A DNA stretch of 50,952 nt from Clostridia bacterium (GCA_900753285.1 CAADYN010000127.1:1-50952); one strand, 5' to 3'; shown: positions 7,151 to 16,486, counted from the first letter of the stretch. Program-made: numbers and translations. Notes: generated by a model from the sequence alone, not told the origin.

Positions 7151-8927
7151 CCAGAAAACGAGCCTAATCCTTTCTGTCTGCGGCATACTTCCTGTCGTAT
7201 GGCTTGCCCTGCTGACAGCACCCTATGTCAGCGGTGGTCTTGTAGAGATTATCCGAGGTCTGCCTGTGGCGATGGGCAATCCGTTTGAAATAATGGTATG
7301 TGAGGACAGCGTAAAGACTGTCCTCATTTTTTTACTTGCCTACGCTATGGGCATCGGCGTTTATTTCTCTACACGCAGGAATTACCGCAGGCGTGAGGAA
7401 CACGGCTCTGCGAAATGGGGCAACGCAGGTGCTTTGAATAAGAAGTACCGAGATAAAGACCCGTCAGCTAATAAGCTTTTGACCCAGAATGTCCGTATCG
7501 GGTTGGACGGGAAAAAGCACCGCAGGAATCTGAATATTTTAGTCTGCGGCGGTTCTGGTGCGGGAAAAACGAGGTTTTTCTGCAAGCCAAATGCTATGCA
7601 GTGCAACACATCTTTTGTAATACTCGACCCAAAGGGCGAAATCGTCCGTGACATCGGCGGTCTGTTGGAAAACAAAGGCTATGAGGTGCGTGTGCTTGAC
7701 CTTATCAATATGCACCGCAGCCATTGTTACAATCCCTTTGTCTATCTGCGGAACGATAACGATGTTCAGAGGTTGGTAACAAACTTGTTTAAGGCGACCA
7801 CGCCGAAAGGCTCACAGTCGCAAGACCCGTTCTGGGATACGGCGGCGAGTATGCTGCTTCTGGCTCTGGTGTTCTATCTGAAATATGAAGCACCGCCAGA
7901 CGAACAGAATTTCCCGATGGTTATGGAGCTGCTCCGTGCAGGCGAAGTCCGAGAGGACGATGACAGCTATGTAAGCCCTCTAGACGAGCTGTTTGACCGT
8001 CTGGAAATGGTAAACCCAGAGCATATCGCCCTAAAGTATTACAGGGATTACCACAGTGGTAGTGCAAAGACCTTAAAGAGTATCCAGATAACCCTTGCCG
8101 CAAGGCTTGAAAAATTCAATCTGGAGAGCCTTGCAGGGCTTACTGCCACCGATGAGCTTAACCTGCCAAGTCTGGGCGAAAAGAAGGTCGCTCTGTTCGC
8201 TCTGATACCAGACAACGACACGAGTTTTAACTTCCTTGTCAGTATCCTTTATACCCAACTCTTTCAGCAGCTTTTTTATCTAGCAGACCACAAGTACGGC
8301 GGAAGCCTGCCTGTGCATTGCCATTTCATAATGGACGAATTTGCGAATGTTTCATTGCCCGACGACTTTGATAAAATCCTGTCTGTTATGCGTTCCAGAG
8401 GGGTATCGGTATCCATTATCCTGCAAAATCTGGCACAGCTCAAAGCCCTTTTTGAAAAGCAATGGGAAAGCATTGTCGGCAACTGCGATGAGTTTCTGTA
8501 TCTGGGCGGCAACGAGCAAAGCACCCACAAATATGTGTCAGAGCTTTTGGGCAAGGAAACCATTGATACCAACACCTACGGGAAAAGCTCTGGGCGGAGT
8601 GGTAACTATTCAACAAATTATCAGATTTCGGGGCGTGAGCTGATGACCCCAGACGAAGTGCGTATGCTTGATAACCGTTACGCACTTCTTTTTGTGCGTG
8701 GAGAACGCCCCGTTATGGACTTCAAGTATGACATTTTGAAGCACCCGAATGTGAAGCTGACGGCTGACGGAGGGCAACCGCCGTATATCCACGGAGAGCC
8801 TACGCAGGCTGTCGCAACCCTTGTGTTTGACAGTGATATTCCAGATAACGCCGTGAGCGTGAAAGCTGTCAGCACTTCCTATGAGCTTCTGTCCGATGAG
8901 GACTTGGAAGAAATATTCAATTTATAA
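7137..8927 (+). CDS. Type IV secretion coupling ATPase, VirD4/TraG family
   Basis: 596 codons. Two N-terminal hydrophobic spans (about 10-35 and 60-80) anchor a cytoplasmic ATPase. Walker A GGSGAGKT is near 136-143, followed by FVILDPKGEIVRD typical of TraG/VirD4. Walker B is FIMDEFANVS near 396-405. MRSRGVSVSIILQNLAQLKALF, where the Gln senses nucleotide, follows. It should link the relaxase-DNA complex to the secretion channel. Length and order match the CTn/Tn1549 coupling protein. It overlaps the small upstream gene by 14 bases and is 14 bases from the pilin gene. Confidence 0.93.
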   Translation: MRNDDQKTSLILSVCGILPVVWLALLTAPYVSGGLVEIIRGLPVAMGNPFEIMVCEDSVKTVLIFLLAYAMGIGVYFSTRRNYRRREEHGSAKWGNAGALNKKYRDKDPSANKLLTQNVRIGLDGKKHRRNLNILVCGGSGAGKTRFFCKPNAMQCNTSFVILDPKGEIVRDIGGLLENKGYEVRVLDLINMHRSHCYNPFVYLRNDNDVQRLVTNLFKATTPKGSQSQDPFWDTAASMLLLALVFYLKYEAPPDEQNFPMVMELLRAGEVREDDDSYVSPLDELFDRLEMVNPEHIALKYYRDYHSGSAKTLKSIQITLAARLEKFNLESLAGLTATDELNLPSLGEKKVALFALIPDNDTSFNFLVSILYTQLFQQLFYLADHKYGGSLPVHCHFIMDEFANVSLPDDFDKILSVMRSRGVSVSIILQNLAQLKALFEKQWESIVGNCDEFLYLGGNEQSTHKYVSELLGKETIDTNTYGKSSGRSGNYSTNYQISGRELMTPDEVRMLDNRYALLFVRGERPVMDFKYDILKHPNVKLTADGGQPPYIHGEPTQAVATLVFDSDIPDNAVSVKAVSTSYELLSDEDLEEIFNL

Positions 8928-8941
8928 GGAGGATTTACCCT

Positions 8942-9298
8942 ATGAAACTTTTTAAGAAGAACGAGAACAAGAAAACCACGAAGCTGCCGATGACTAAAAA
9001 GGTTAAGAAAGGCTTCCGCTATTACTGTATGGCTGTTATGGCAATGACCTTTGTGCTTGGTACTTCCGTAACCGCCTTTGCTGCCAATGACCCCATTCAG
9101 GTAGTCAACAATCTGTCCGATTTCATTTTCGGTCTGGTGAGGGCTGTTGGTATGATTATGCTCGGCTTTGGTATCGTGCAGATTGGTCTTTCCCTCAAAT
9201 CCCATGACCCGTCCCAGAGAGCTAACGGATTTTTGACCCTTGCAGGCGGCGTTGTCATTACCTTCGCAAAAGAAATCTTGACTCTTATCACAGGCTAA
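8942..9298 (+). CDS. VirB2-like pilin subunit (Maff2 family)
   Basis: 118 codons from ATG 8942, with AAGGAGG at 8926-8932. A basic start (about 25 residues rich in Lys) is followed by a signal-type hydrophobic segment ending TSVTAFAAN (about 30-52), a plausible signal peptidase site. Two further hydrophobic helices follow (FIFGLVRAVGMIMLGFGIVQIGLSL and FLTLAGGVVITFAKEILTLI). Small two-helix proteins with a signal peptide at this place, between VirD4 and VirB6, are the Maff2/VirB2-like pilins of conjugative elements. A strong hairpin follows the gene. Confidence 0.8.
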   Translation: MKLFKKNENKKTTKLPMTKKVKKGFRYYCMAVMAMTFVLGTSVTAFAANDPIQVVNNLSDFIFGLVRAVGMIMLGFGIVQIGLSLKSHDPSQRANGFLTLAGGVVITFAKEILTLITG

Positions 9299-9320
9299 GA
9301 TAACAGACTGACACAAAAAG

Positions 9321-9363
9321 ATAACGGGAGCAGATCCGCCGAGTGCGGAACTGCTCCCGTTAT
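9321..9363 (+). terminator. Long perfect hairpin after the pilin gene
   Basis: ATAACGGGAGCAG (9321-9333) pairs perfectly with CTGCTCCCGTTAT (9351-9363). Inside it TCCGC pairs with GCGGA, separated only by A-A mismatches, around a CGAGT loop. There is no T-run, so it is probably an mRNA-stabilising or attenuating element rather than a full terminator. It would let pilin mRNA exceed that of the channel genes. Confidence 0.6.
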
Positions 9364-9388
9364 CTAATATCATCAAGGAGGTGGTCAA

Positions 9389-10225
9389 ATGTCTGATAAC
9401 TGGGTGGTACAGAATTTAGAGAACGCCCTAAACACTTGGAATGAGAAATTAGCCGAGATATGGCAGCTCATTACCCAATCCCCAGAGAACTTTAAGGGAG
9501 GCACGATATGGAATGTCATCGTGGATATTCACGGTGCGGTGCAGGCTATTGGACTTGCCCTGCTCGTGCTGTTCTTTGTTGTGGGTGTGATGCGTACCTG
9601 CGGAAATTTTGCAGAAGTCAAGCGACCAGAGCAGGCTTTGAAGCTGTTTATCCGCTTTGCCATTGCCAAAGGTGCAGTGACCTACGGATTAGAACTGATG
9701 ATGGCACTGTTTAAGATTGTGCAGGGTATGATTTCCACGATTATGAATGCCGCAGGATTTGGCTCGGCACAGCAGACGGTGTTGCCGCAGGAAATCGTGA
9801 CAGCCGTTGAAGATTGCGGATTTTTTGAGAGTATCCCGCTATGGGCGGTCACGCTGATAGGCGGACTGTTTATTACGGTGCTGTCATTCATAATGATTAT
9901 GTCGGTATATGGCAGGTTTTTCAAGCTGTATATCTATACTGCCATAGCACCCGTACCCCTTTCCGCTTTTGCGGGAGAGCCGAGCCAAAGCGTCGGCAAG
10001 AGCTTCATTAAGAGCTATGCCGCTGTATGCCTTGAAGGTGCGGTTATCGTGCTTGCCTGCATTATCTTTTCCCTATTTGCTTCTTCTCCGCCTGTGGTCA
10101 ATCCCGATGCGGCGGCGGTTACAATGGTATGGAGCTATATCGGGGAGCTTGTGTTCAATATGCTCGTCCTTGTCGGTGCGGTCAAAATGGCAGACCGTGT
10201 TGTAAGAGAAATGATGGGCTTGTAA
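9389..10225 (+). CDS. VirB6/TrbL-like membrane channel protein
   Basis: 278 codons from ATG 9389, with AAGGAGGTGG at 9375-9384. The first 45 residues are soluble, then about six hydrophobic segments follow, for example AIGLALLVLFFVVGVM, LWAVTLIGGLFITVLSFIMIM, LYIYTAIAPVPLSAFAG and AVCLEGAVIVLACIIFSLF. The pattern YIYTAIAPVPLSAFAG is typical of the VirB6-like proteins of Tn1549/CTn elements. It should form the inner-membrane pore of the type IV secretion machine. It follows the pilin hairpin and is 14 bases before prgI. Confidence 0.85.
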   Translation: MSDNWVVQNLENALNTWNEKLAEIWQLITQSPENFKGGTIWNVIVDIHGAVQAIGLALLVLFFVVGVMRTCGNFAEVKRPEQALKLFIRFAIAKGAVTYGLELMMALFKIVQGMISTIMNAAGFGSAQQTVLPQEIVTAVEDCGFFESIPLWAVTLIGGLFITVLSFIMIMSVYGRFFKLYIYTAIAPVPLSAFAGEPSQSVGKSFIKSYAAVCLEGAVIVLACIIFSLFASSPPVVNPDAAAVTMVWSYIGELVFNMLVLVGAVKMADRVVREMMGL

Positions 10226-10239
10226 GGGAGGTGCTATGA

Positions 10240-10692
10240 TTGGAAGTAAAGATAAATAAGGAAATCCGTAATTATACGGAGAGTATGTTTTTTGGACTGT
10301 CACTCAGACAGTTCATTTTTTCTGTCCTTGCCTGCGGCGTGGCGATGGGTTTGTATTTTCTTCTCCGTCCACGGTTTGGAACGGAAACCCTCAGTTGGGT
10401 TTGTATCTTAGGTGCGTTCCCCTTTGCGGCAATGGGATTTATCAAATACAACGGTATGACCGCAGAGCAGTTTGTCTGGGCGTGGATTAAATCGGAATTT
10501 CTGATGCCGAAAAAGCTGATGTTCCTGCCAGATAATCTTTATTATGAAACGGTGAAGCCAACCATTGAAGCCTATGAAAAAGGGTTGACGACAGTACGGA
10601 AAAAGCAGAAAGGCAGGACACCAAAACCAAAGAAATCGAAAAAGAAAAAAGCGAAATGCAGCAAGGAGGTAAACAATGCTGAGAACTCTTAA
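10240..10692 (+). CDS. PrgI-family (VirB3-like) membrane protein
   Basis: 150 codons. The TTG at 10240 is chosen: AAGGGAGG at 10224-10231 is 8 bases upstream and the product then starts MEVKINKEIRNYTESMFFGLSLRQF, the usual PrgI start. The ATG at 10236 would give only seven codons in another frame. Two close hydrophobic spans (about 25-45 and 52-70) are followed by MTAEQFVWAWIKSEFLMPKKL, conserved in PrgI, and a very basic tail (KKQKGRTPKPKKSKKKKAK). It overlaps the VirB4 gene by 17 bases, as in other elements where VirB3 and VirB4 act together. Confidence 0.9.
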   Translation: MEVKINKEIRNYTESMFFGLSLRQFIFSVLACGVAMGLYFLLRPRFGTETLSWVCILGAFPFAAMGFIKYNGMTAEQFVWAWIKSEFLMPKKLMFLPDNLYYETVKPTIEAYEKGLTTVRKKQKGRTPKPKKSKKKKAKCSKEVNNAENS

Positions 10693-13009
10693 AAATCTGT
10701 TCAAGCAGGACAGGGAAAAGTTTGTTGTGCCGAAGTCGGTACAAAATGTTATCCCGATTAAGACAATCTGGGAGGACGGCATATTTCTTGTAGGCAGGAA
10801 CAAGTACGCAAAGACCTTTAAGTTTGAGGATATAAACTATGCCGTGGCAAGCCGTGAGGATAAGGAAGCAATGTTCCTTGAATACTCGGAGCTTCTTAAT
10901 TCCCTTGACAGCGGTGCGACCACGAAAATCACTATCAACAACCGTCGCTTGAACAAAGCTGATTTTGAACAGACCATTTTAATCCCAATGGCTGATGACG
11001 GTCTGGATAAGTACCGCAAGGAATACAACAAAATGCTTTTGGATAAGGCGACAGGGGCTAATTCCATCGTACAGGATAAGTATGTAACCGTATCTGTCTG
11101 CAAGAAGAATATCGAGGAAGCCCGAAACTACTTTGCCCGTGTGGGTGCTGACCTTATCGCCCACTTTAACCGTCTGGGGTCGAAGTGTGTGGAACTGGAC
11201 GCAGGCGACAAGCTGCGTATCTTCCACGACTTCTACCGTACAGGAGAAGAAACAGCGTTCCACTTCGATATTACCCAGACGATGCGGAAAGGTCACGATT
11301 TCAAGGATTTTATCTGCCCTGATACCTTTGAATTTGAGAGCGACTGCTTCAGAATGGGGGACAGATATGGGCGTGTGATTTTTCTCAGAGAGTATGCGGC
11401 ATATATCAAGGACAGTATGGTGGCGGAGCTTTGTGAGTTGAACAGGAATATGATGCTGTCCGTTGACATTATCCCCGTTCCCACAGATGAAGCCGTGCAG
11501 GAGGTGGAAAACCGTCTGCTTGGTGTGGAAACTAACATTACGAATTGGCAGAGGAAGCAGAACCAGAACAACAATTTTTCAGCCGTTATCCCCTATGATT
11601 TGGAACAGCAGCGAAAGGAAAGTAAGGAATTTCTGGACGATTTGACAACCCGTGACCAGAGAATGATGTTTGCCGTGCTGACGATGGTGCATACGGCTGA
11701 CACCAAAGAGCAGCTCGACAATGATACAGAAGCTCTCTTGACTACCGCAAGAAAGCACTTGTGCCAGTTTGCGGTGCTGAAATATCAACAGATGGACGGA
11801 TTAAATACAGCTCTGCCATTTGGTGTACGGAAGATAGATGCCCTGCGTACCCTCACAACAGAGAGCCTTGCAGTGTTTATACCGTTCCGTGTGCAGGAAA
11901 TTTACCACGAAAACGGTGTGTATTACGGTCAGAATGTCATCAGCAAAAATATGATTATTGCCAACCGCAGGCAGCTCCTTAACGGCAATTCCTTTATTCT
12001 CGGTGTGTCAGGTGCAGGAAAATCTTTTACCGCAAAGGAAGAAATGACGAATATCATTCTGACCGACCCTAATGCCGATATAATCATCATTGACCCAGAG
12101 CGTGAATATTCCCCGCTTGTTAAAGCAATGCAGGGAGAGGTTATTCATTTCTCTGCGACAAGTGAAAATCACATCAATGCTATGGATATGAACTCCGATT
12201 ATGGTGACGGTGCAAACCCTGTCATTCTGAAATCGGAGTTTATTTTATCCCTTTGCGAACAGCTCATCGGCGGCACGAACTTGGGAGCAAAGCAGAAATC
12301 CATTATTGACCGATGTACGGCAAGCGTGTACCGCTACTATCAGCAGGGCAACTATATGGGAACGCCGCCAACCTTGCAGGACTTCCGTGAGGAACTTCTT
12401 AAACAGAACGAACCAGAAGCACAGGAAATCGCCCTTGCTATCGAATTATTTACAGATGGCTCTCTCAACACCTTTGCCAAGCATACCAATGTGGATACCC
12501 ACAGCCGCCTTATCTGCTATGACATTCTGGATTTGGGTAAGCAGTTACAGCCTATCGGTATGCTTGTGGTGCTTGACAGTATCTTAAACCGTATCACGCA
12601 GAACAGAGCCAAAGGCAGAAATACCTTTATTTTCATTGATGAAATCTATTTGCTCTTTCAGCACGAATACTCTGCAAACTTCCTCTTTACCCTCTGGAAG
12701 CGTGTGCGTAAATACGGTGCGTACTGTACGGGTATTACGCAGAATGTAGACGACCTTTTGCAGAGCCATACGGCAAGGACGATGCTTGCTAACAGCGAAT
12801 TTATCATTATGCTTAACCAAGCATCTACGGACAGACTTGAGCTTGCCAAGCTCCTTAATATCTCCGACCTTCAGATGAGTTATATCACGAATGTCGGTGC
12901 AGGACAGGGATTACTCAAAGTTGGCAGCTCCCTTGTGCCGTTTGTAAACAAGTTCCCACGCAATACCGAGCTTTACAAGTTGATGACGACCAAGTTCGGT
13001 GAGGTCTAA
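10676..13009 (+). CDS. VirB4-like conjugation ATPase
   Basis: 777 codons from ATG 10676, with AAGGAGG at 10664-10670. The N-terminal half is the VirB4 domain (IPIKTIWEDGIFLVGRNKYAKTFKFEDINY...). The ATPase half has Walker A GVSGAGKSFTAKEEM (near 442-450), then IIIIDPEREYSPLV, and Walker B FIFIDEIYLLF (near 652). A Gln-rich sensor GITQNVDDLLQS and the end motif LLNISDLQMSYITNV follow. It supplies energy for pilus assembly and transfer. Length and neighbours match Tn1549/CTn elements. Confidence 0.95.
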   Translation: MLRTLKNLFKQDREKFVVPKSVQNVIPIKTIWEDGIFLVGRNKYAKTFKFEDINYAVASREDKEAMFLEYSELLNSLDSGATTKITINNRRLNKADFEQTILIPMADDGLDKYRKEYNKMLLDKATGANSIVQDKYVTVSVCKKNIEEARNYFARVGADLIAHFNRLGSKCVELDAGDKLRIFHDFYRTGEETAFHFDITQTMRKGHDFKDFICPDTFEFESDCFRMGDRYGRVIFLREYAAYIKDSMVAELCELNRNMMLSVDIIPVPTDEAVQEVENRLLGVETNITNWQRKQNQNNNFSAVIPYDLEQQRKESKEFLDDLTTRDQRMMFAVLTMVHTADTKEQLDNDTEALLTTARKHLCQFAVLKYQQMDGLNTALPFGVRKIDALRTLTTESLAVFIPFRVQEIYHENGVYYGQNVISKNMIIANRRQLLNGNSFILGVSGAGKSFTAKEEMTNIILTDPNADIIIIDPEREYSPLVKAMQGEVIHFSATSENHINAMDMNSDYGDGANPVILKSEFILSLCEQLIGGTNLGAKQKSIIDRCTASVYRYYQQGNYMGTPPTLQDFREELLKQNEPEAQEIALAIELFTDGSLNTFAKHTNVDTHSRLICYDILDLGKQLQPIGMLVVLDSILNRITQNRAKGRNTFIFIDEIYLLFQHEYSANFLFTLWKRVRKYGAYCTGITQNVDDLLQSHTARTMLANSEFIIMLNQASTDRLELAKLLNISDLQMSYITNVGAGQGLLKVGSSLVPFVNKFPRNTELYKLMTTKFGEV

Positions 13010-13024
13010 GAAAGGAGGTCTTTT

Positions 13025-13429
13025 ATGGCTGATATTAAATTCCGTGATACGGCTCACCGTGATTTCTTTCTGGAAAATATGATGAAATGCAGAGTGAACG
13101 ACTGTTATCACAGGGCATTTTTCTATGTGATGGGTATCGCTTCGGAAACGAGGGCGAACATCAACCAGATGTTCAATTTCAAGGAGGACTGCATCGAGCC
13201 AGAGGGTATGCACGGCGGCTGGCAGACAAGCGGAACAGTCAAGGTCTGCCATCTTGCTTTTAACCTTTGGAACGGGTATGCAGAGGAAGGGCGGGAACGG
13301 TATTTCACGCCAGAGGAGTTGTTTTGCTGTGAGTTTGCTCCCTACTTTATGGAGGGTATCAAGGTCAGATACCCCGAATATTGCAGGGAGCTTCCTGCTC
13401 CCAGAAAACAGACGGAAATTTCAAGATAA
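13025..13429 (+). CDS. DUF6075-like element protein
   Basis: 134 codons from ATG 13025 (AAAGGAGGTC at 13012-13021). The sequence pattern HRDFFLENMMKC..NDCYHRAFFYVMGI..ETR..INQMF.FKEDCI.PE..HGGWQTSG, ending APYFMEGIKVRYPEYCREL, is that of the small soluble protein I know as DUF6075 from Clostridia elements (name from memory). Several His and Cys are conserved (CYHR, HGGWQ), but no reaction is known. Soluble. It lies between VirB4 and the sortase. Function unknown. Confidence 0.7.
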   Translation: MADIKFRDTAHRDFFLENMMKCRVNDCYHRAFFYVMGIASETRANINQMFNFKEDCIEPEGMHGGWQTSGTVKVCHLAFNLWNGYAEEGRERYFTPEELFCCEFAPYFMEGIKVRYPEYCRELPAPRKQTEISR

Positions 13430-13443
13430 GAAAGGAAAAGCCT

Positions 13444-14217
13444 ATGAAGAATTATAAATCTATTATCTGTGTTGTAGCCGCCGTGTGCCTGTTAGGTACG
13501 GCGGCTTTTTGCGGCTTCCGCATTTATCATTACTATGCAGAGGTGGACGAGCAGACGGAAGCCTTTGAGGAGATTGCCGAGATGGTAGAGCAGGCTCCCA
13601 CGGATGAAACCGTGCCAGACGATGCCCCTGTCAGCGAGGGGGAAGATGTGCTTGCCAAGTATCAGGAATTGTATTTACAGAATGAGGATATGGTCGGTTG
13701 GATTTCCATTGCCGGCACGACAATCAATTATCCTGTGATGCAGAGTGGGAACAATCCGAATTTTTATCTGAAGCACAATTTTGAAAAAGAGTACAGCGAT
13801 TTAGGAACGCCTTATGTGCAGGAGAATTGCGATATTGCTGAAAGTGACAATCTGGTTATCTACGGTCATCACATTAAGGGCGGCAAGATGTTTGGAGCGT
13901 TGGAGGATTACAAGTCCAAGAGCTTTTATGAGGAACACAAGAATATTCAGTTTGATACCCTCACAGAGCAGGCAGAGTATGAAATCGTCGCTGTGTTTAA
14001 GACTGTGGCGTACAGTTCTGAGGGATTCCGATACTACGACTTTGTTGATGCGGAGAATGAGGAAGATTTTAATTCCTATGTCGGGAAGTGCAAGGAGCTT
14101 GCTTTGTATGATACAGGTGTGACCGCTGAATACGGCGACAGGCTCATTACCCTTTCCACCTGCGAATACTCCGCACGGAACGGCAGGCTCGTTGTAGTGG
14201 CAAAAATGGTCGGCTGA
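13444..14217 (+). CDS. Class B sortase
   Basis: 257 codons from ATG 13444 (GAAAGG at 13431-13436). An N-terminal hydrophobic span (about 5-28) serves as anchor, followed by an acidic linker. The catalytic domain follows, with VGWISIAGTTINYPVMQ, His in YGHHIKGG (142-143), Cys240 in TLSTCEYS and Arg in NGRLVVVAK. These are the Cys/His/Arg residues of class B sortases. It probably attaches an element-encoded surface protein to the cell wall; the adhesin substrate is not in the window. It sits between DUF6075-like and the wall hydrolase, as in other CTn elements. Confidence 0.92.
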   Translation: MKNYKSIICVVAAVCLLGTAAFCGFRIYHYYAEVDEQTEAFEEIAEMVEQAPTDETVPDDAPVSEGEDVLAKYQELYLQNEDMVGWISIAGTTINYPVMQSGNNPNFYLKHNFEKEYSDLGTPYVQENCDIAESDNLVIYGHHIKGGKMFGALEDYKSKSFYEEHKNIQFDTLTEQAEYEIVAVFKTVAYSSEGFRYYDFVDAENEEDFNSYVGKCKELALYDTGVTAEYGDRLITLSTCEYSARNGRLVVVAKMVG

Positions 14218-14252
14218 TTTGAACGCAAATTCTCTGGGAAAGGAGGTTTTCT

Positions 14253-16028
14253 ATGGCTGATATAAAAACCAGAGATGCGGTCAAAGGCACAATAAAGACC
14301 ATAGATAAAGCCGCCATAGCCAGTGAGCGTATGAAGTCTGCCTATGTGGAGATAAAGGAAAGGGCAGAACAGGGATACTACGCTGACGAAAACTCTGCCA
14401 CAGAATATGCTGCGGATAGGATTTCTTATGCGGCAGACCGTGTAAAGGACGAAGGTATCCACCAGTTCAATAAGCAGGGGCAAAAGGCAGTTAAGACAAC
14501 GCAGGAGAATATCGGTAAGGCAAAAGATAAAATAAGCGATTTCAAGCAAAGTCGGGCTGTCAAAGCCGCAGAACAGAAAGCAATACAGAATATGTCAGAA
14601 CAACACGGCTTGCAGATCCGTCACGGGGTTGCAAGCCGTTCCACTGCATCCGATGTTTCCCAGACAGCAAAATCGCAGTTGATAAAGACCCGACAGCAGG
14701 GGCGAAAAATGATTAAGACCACAGCCCGAAATGCAGAAAAAGCGGTGAAATCAACTGCTAAGGGAACGGTCAAGACTACCGAAAAGGGAATTAAAACCGC
14801 ACAGGCAACTTCTAAGGCGGCAATCAAAACGACGGAAACCTCGGTAAAAACGGCACAGGCAGTGGCAAAGGCGTCTGCGAAAACTGCTCAAAAGGCAGCA
14901 CAGGCGGCAAAAGCCACCGCAAAGGCAACCGCTGAAGCAACAAAATCTACGGTCAGAGCCACCATAGCTGCGGTCAAGGCGATTATTGCAGGAACAAAAG
15001 CTCTGATTTCCGCTTTAATTGCAGGTGGTTGGATTGCAGTTGTGATTATTCTCATTGTTGTCCTGCTCGGCTGTGCTGTTTCCCTGTTTGGTGGCGGAAG
15101 CGGGAGCAACGCCTATACGCCTGTCAGTGCGGAGGTGGAAGCCTACACGCCGCTGATACAGAAGTATGCGAAGCAGTACGGCATCCCCGAATTTGTGGAG
15201 CTTATCAAGGCGGTGATGATGCAGGAAAGCGGCGGGCGTGGGCTTGACCCCATGCAGGCGGCGGAGGGTAGCTTTAACACAAGGTATCCCCACGAGCCGA
15301 ACGGGATACAAGACCCAGAATATTCGATTGAGTGCGGTGTACAGGAATTAAAGGCTGCCCTTATCTCTGCCGAGGTAGAAAACCCGATTGATATGGAGCA
15401 TATCAAACTTGCCTTGCAGGGTTACAATTTCGGCAACGGCTATATCTCGTGGGCTAAGACCAACTATGGCGGCTATTCCTATGCCAATGCGGTAGAGTTC
15501 TCCACCATGCAGGCGGCACGGTTAGGTTGGGACAGCTATGGCGACACGCAATATCCCGCCCATGTGCTGCTGTATTATCCATACGGGAGGGCGTTCACAA
15601 GCGGCGGTAACCAGGCGATTGTGGAGGTCGCTTTGACACAGCTCGGAAATGAGGGCGGTCAGCCTTATTGGAGTTGGTATGGCTTTGATGGGCGTGTGGA
15701 ATGGTGTGCCTGCTTCGTATCGTGGTGTGCCGACCAGTGTGGTTATATCGAAAGCGGGATTATCCAGAAATTCGCAGGCTGCGTGGACGGCTCAAATTGG
15801 TTTAAGGGTAACGGACAATGGAAAGACCGAAGCTATGAGCCGTCGACAGGCGATATTATCTTTTTTGATTGGGAAGGCGACGGAGAAACCGACCATGTAG
15901 GCATTGTGGAGAAATGCGAAAACGGTGTCGTTTACACCGTGGAGGGTAACTCTGGCGACGCTTGCAGGCAAAAGCAATATACGGTTGGAAGCAGCTCCAT
16001 CTATGGCTACGGCGTTCCTGCCTATTAA
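14253..16028 (+). CDS. Membrane-anchored transglycosylase-CHAP cell-wall hydrolase
   Basis: 591 codons from ATG 14253 (AAAGGAGGTT at 14238-14247). Residues 1-245 form a long basic, Ala/Thr/Lys-rich helical region with KTTE, KTAQ and AKAT repeats. A hydrophobic span follows (about 250-275). Next is a lysozyme/Slt-like domain (about 290-420) with AVMMQESGGRG, where Glu is the catalytic acid, and ALQGYNFGNGYISWA. The C-terminal CHAP/NlpC domain (about 450-590) has Cys in VEWCACFVSWCA, His in TDHVGIVEK and Asn in VEGNSGD. It opens peptidoglycan for the secretion channel. The transfer operon ends with it. Confidence 0.9.
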   Translation: MADIKTRDAVKGTIKTIDKAAIASERMKSAYVEIKERAEQGYYADENSATEYAADRISYAADRVKDEGIHQFNKQGQKAVKTTQENIGKAKDKISDFKQSRAVKAAEQKAIQNMSEQHGLQIRHGVASRSTASDVSQTAKSQLIKTRQQGRKMIKTTARNAEKAVKSTAKGTVKTTEKGIKTAQATSKAAIKTTETSVKTAQAVAKASAKTAQKAAQAAKATAKATAEATKSTVRATIAAVKAIIAGTKALISALIAGGWIAVVIILIVVLLGCAVSLFGGGSGSNAYTPVSAEVEAYTPLIQKYAKQYGIPEFVELIKAVMMQESGGRGLDPMQAAEGSFNTRYPHEPNGIQDPEYSIECGVQELKAALISAEVENPIDMEHIKLALQGYNFGNGYISWAKTNYGGYSYANAVEFSTMQAARLGWDSYGDTQYPAHVLLYYPYGRAFTSGGNQAIVEVALTQLGNEGGQPYWSWYGFDGRVEWCACFVSWCADQCGYIESGIIQKFAGCVDGSNWFKGNGQWKDRSYEPSTGDIIFFDWEGDGETDHVGIVEKCENGVVYTVEGNSGDACRQKQYTVGSSSIYGYGVPAY

Positions 16029-16032
16029 GAAT

Positions 16033-16076
16033 GGGCAAAAGAAAAACCAGAGGTTTATTCCTCTGGCTCTTTTGCC
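16033..16076. terminator. Bidirectional terminator between the hydrolase and the XRE gene
   Basis: GGCAAAAGA...CCAGAGG pairs with CCTCTGG...TCTTTTGCC around a TTTATT loop. Flanking A and T runs allow it to serve both strands. It overlaps the last codons of the leftward XRE gene. Confidence 0.75.
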
Positions 16077-16414
16077 TTACATAGTCCGATAACAGTTGCT
16101 TCTATAACGGACAGTTCTTTATCGTCTAAATTGTCGAGCTGTGCGTCTAAGCGTCTGCGGACGGAACTTTTCTTGACCTCATTATCTGGGAATATGTACT
16201 CGTCAACCGACACATCGAACATCGTAATAAGTTGGATAAATAGCTCGATACTTGGATACTGCCCCTCGTTTTCGATAGACTGAATATGTCTGGGAGCATA
16301 GCCGATTATTCCAGATAGTTGCTCCCTTGTCATCCCTCTGGCTTCACGGGCTTTTTTGATAGCCTGTCCTATCGGAGTAAAATCGAAGTCAAAATTATTG
16401 TTCCTTTCGTCCAT
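16055..16414 (-). CDS. XRE-family helix-turn-helix regulator
   Basis: 119 codons. The N-terminal domain (about 12-70) is a clear Cro/CI HTH (IGQAIKKAREARGMTREQLSGIIGYAPRHIQSIENEGQYPSIELFIQLITMFDVSVDEYIF). The C-terminal 45 residues are charged and may dimerise. The RBS (GGTGGTGAG) precedes ATG on the minus strand. It is divergent from the AraC gene, with a long palindrome between them, and probably controls itself and the cargo or transfer genes. Its direct target is inferred. Confidence 0.88.
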   Translation of the reverse strand: MDERNNNFDFDFTPIGQAIKKAREARGMTREQLSGIIGYAPRHIQSIENEGQYPSIELFIQLITMFDVSVDEYIFPDNEVKKSSVRRRLDAQLDNLDDKELSVIEATVIGLCKAKEPEE

Positions 16415-16486
16415 TAGCTCACCACCTATTCTCTGAAAATTTTACTCTTATATTTTACAGAGATGCGGCTTCCAGTTAAACGATGT

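Noticed and set aside
10236..10259. Seven-codon ORF at ATG 10236
   Set aside because: It overlaps the TTG start of prgI in another frame and is too short to support as a gene; the RBS fits the TTG.
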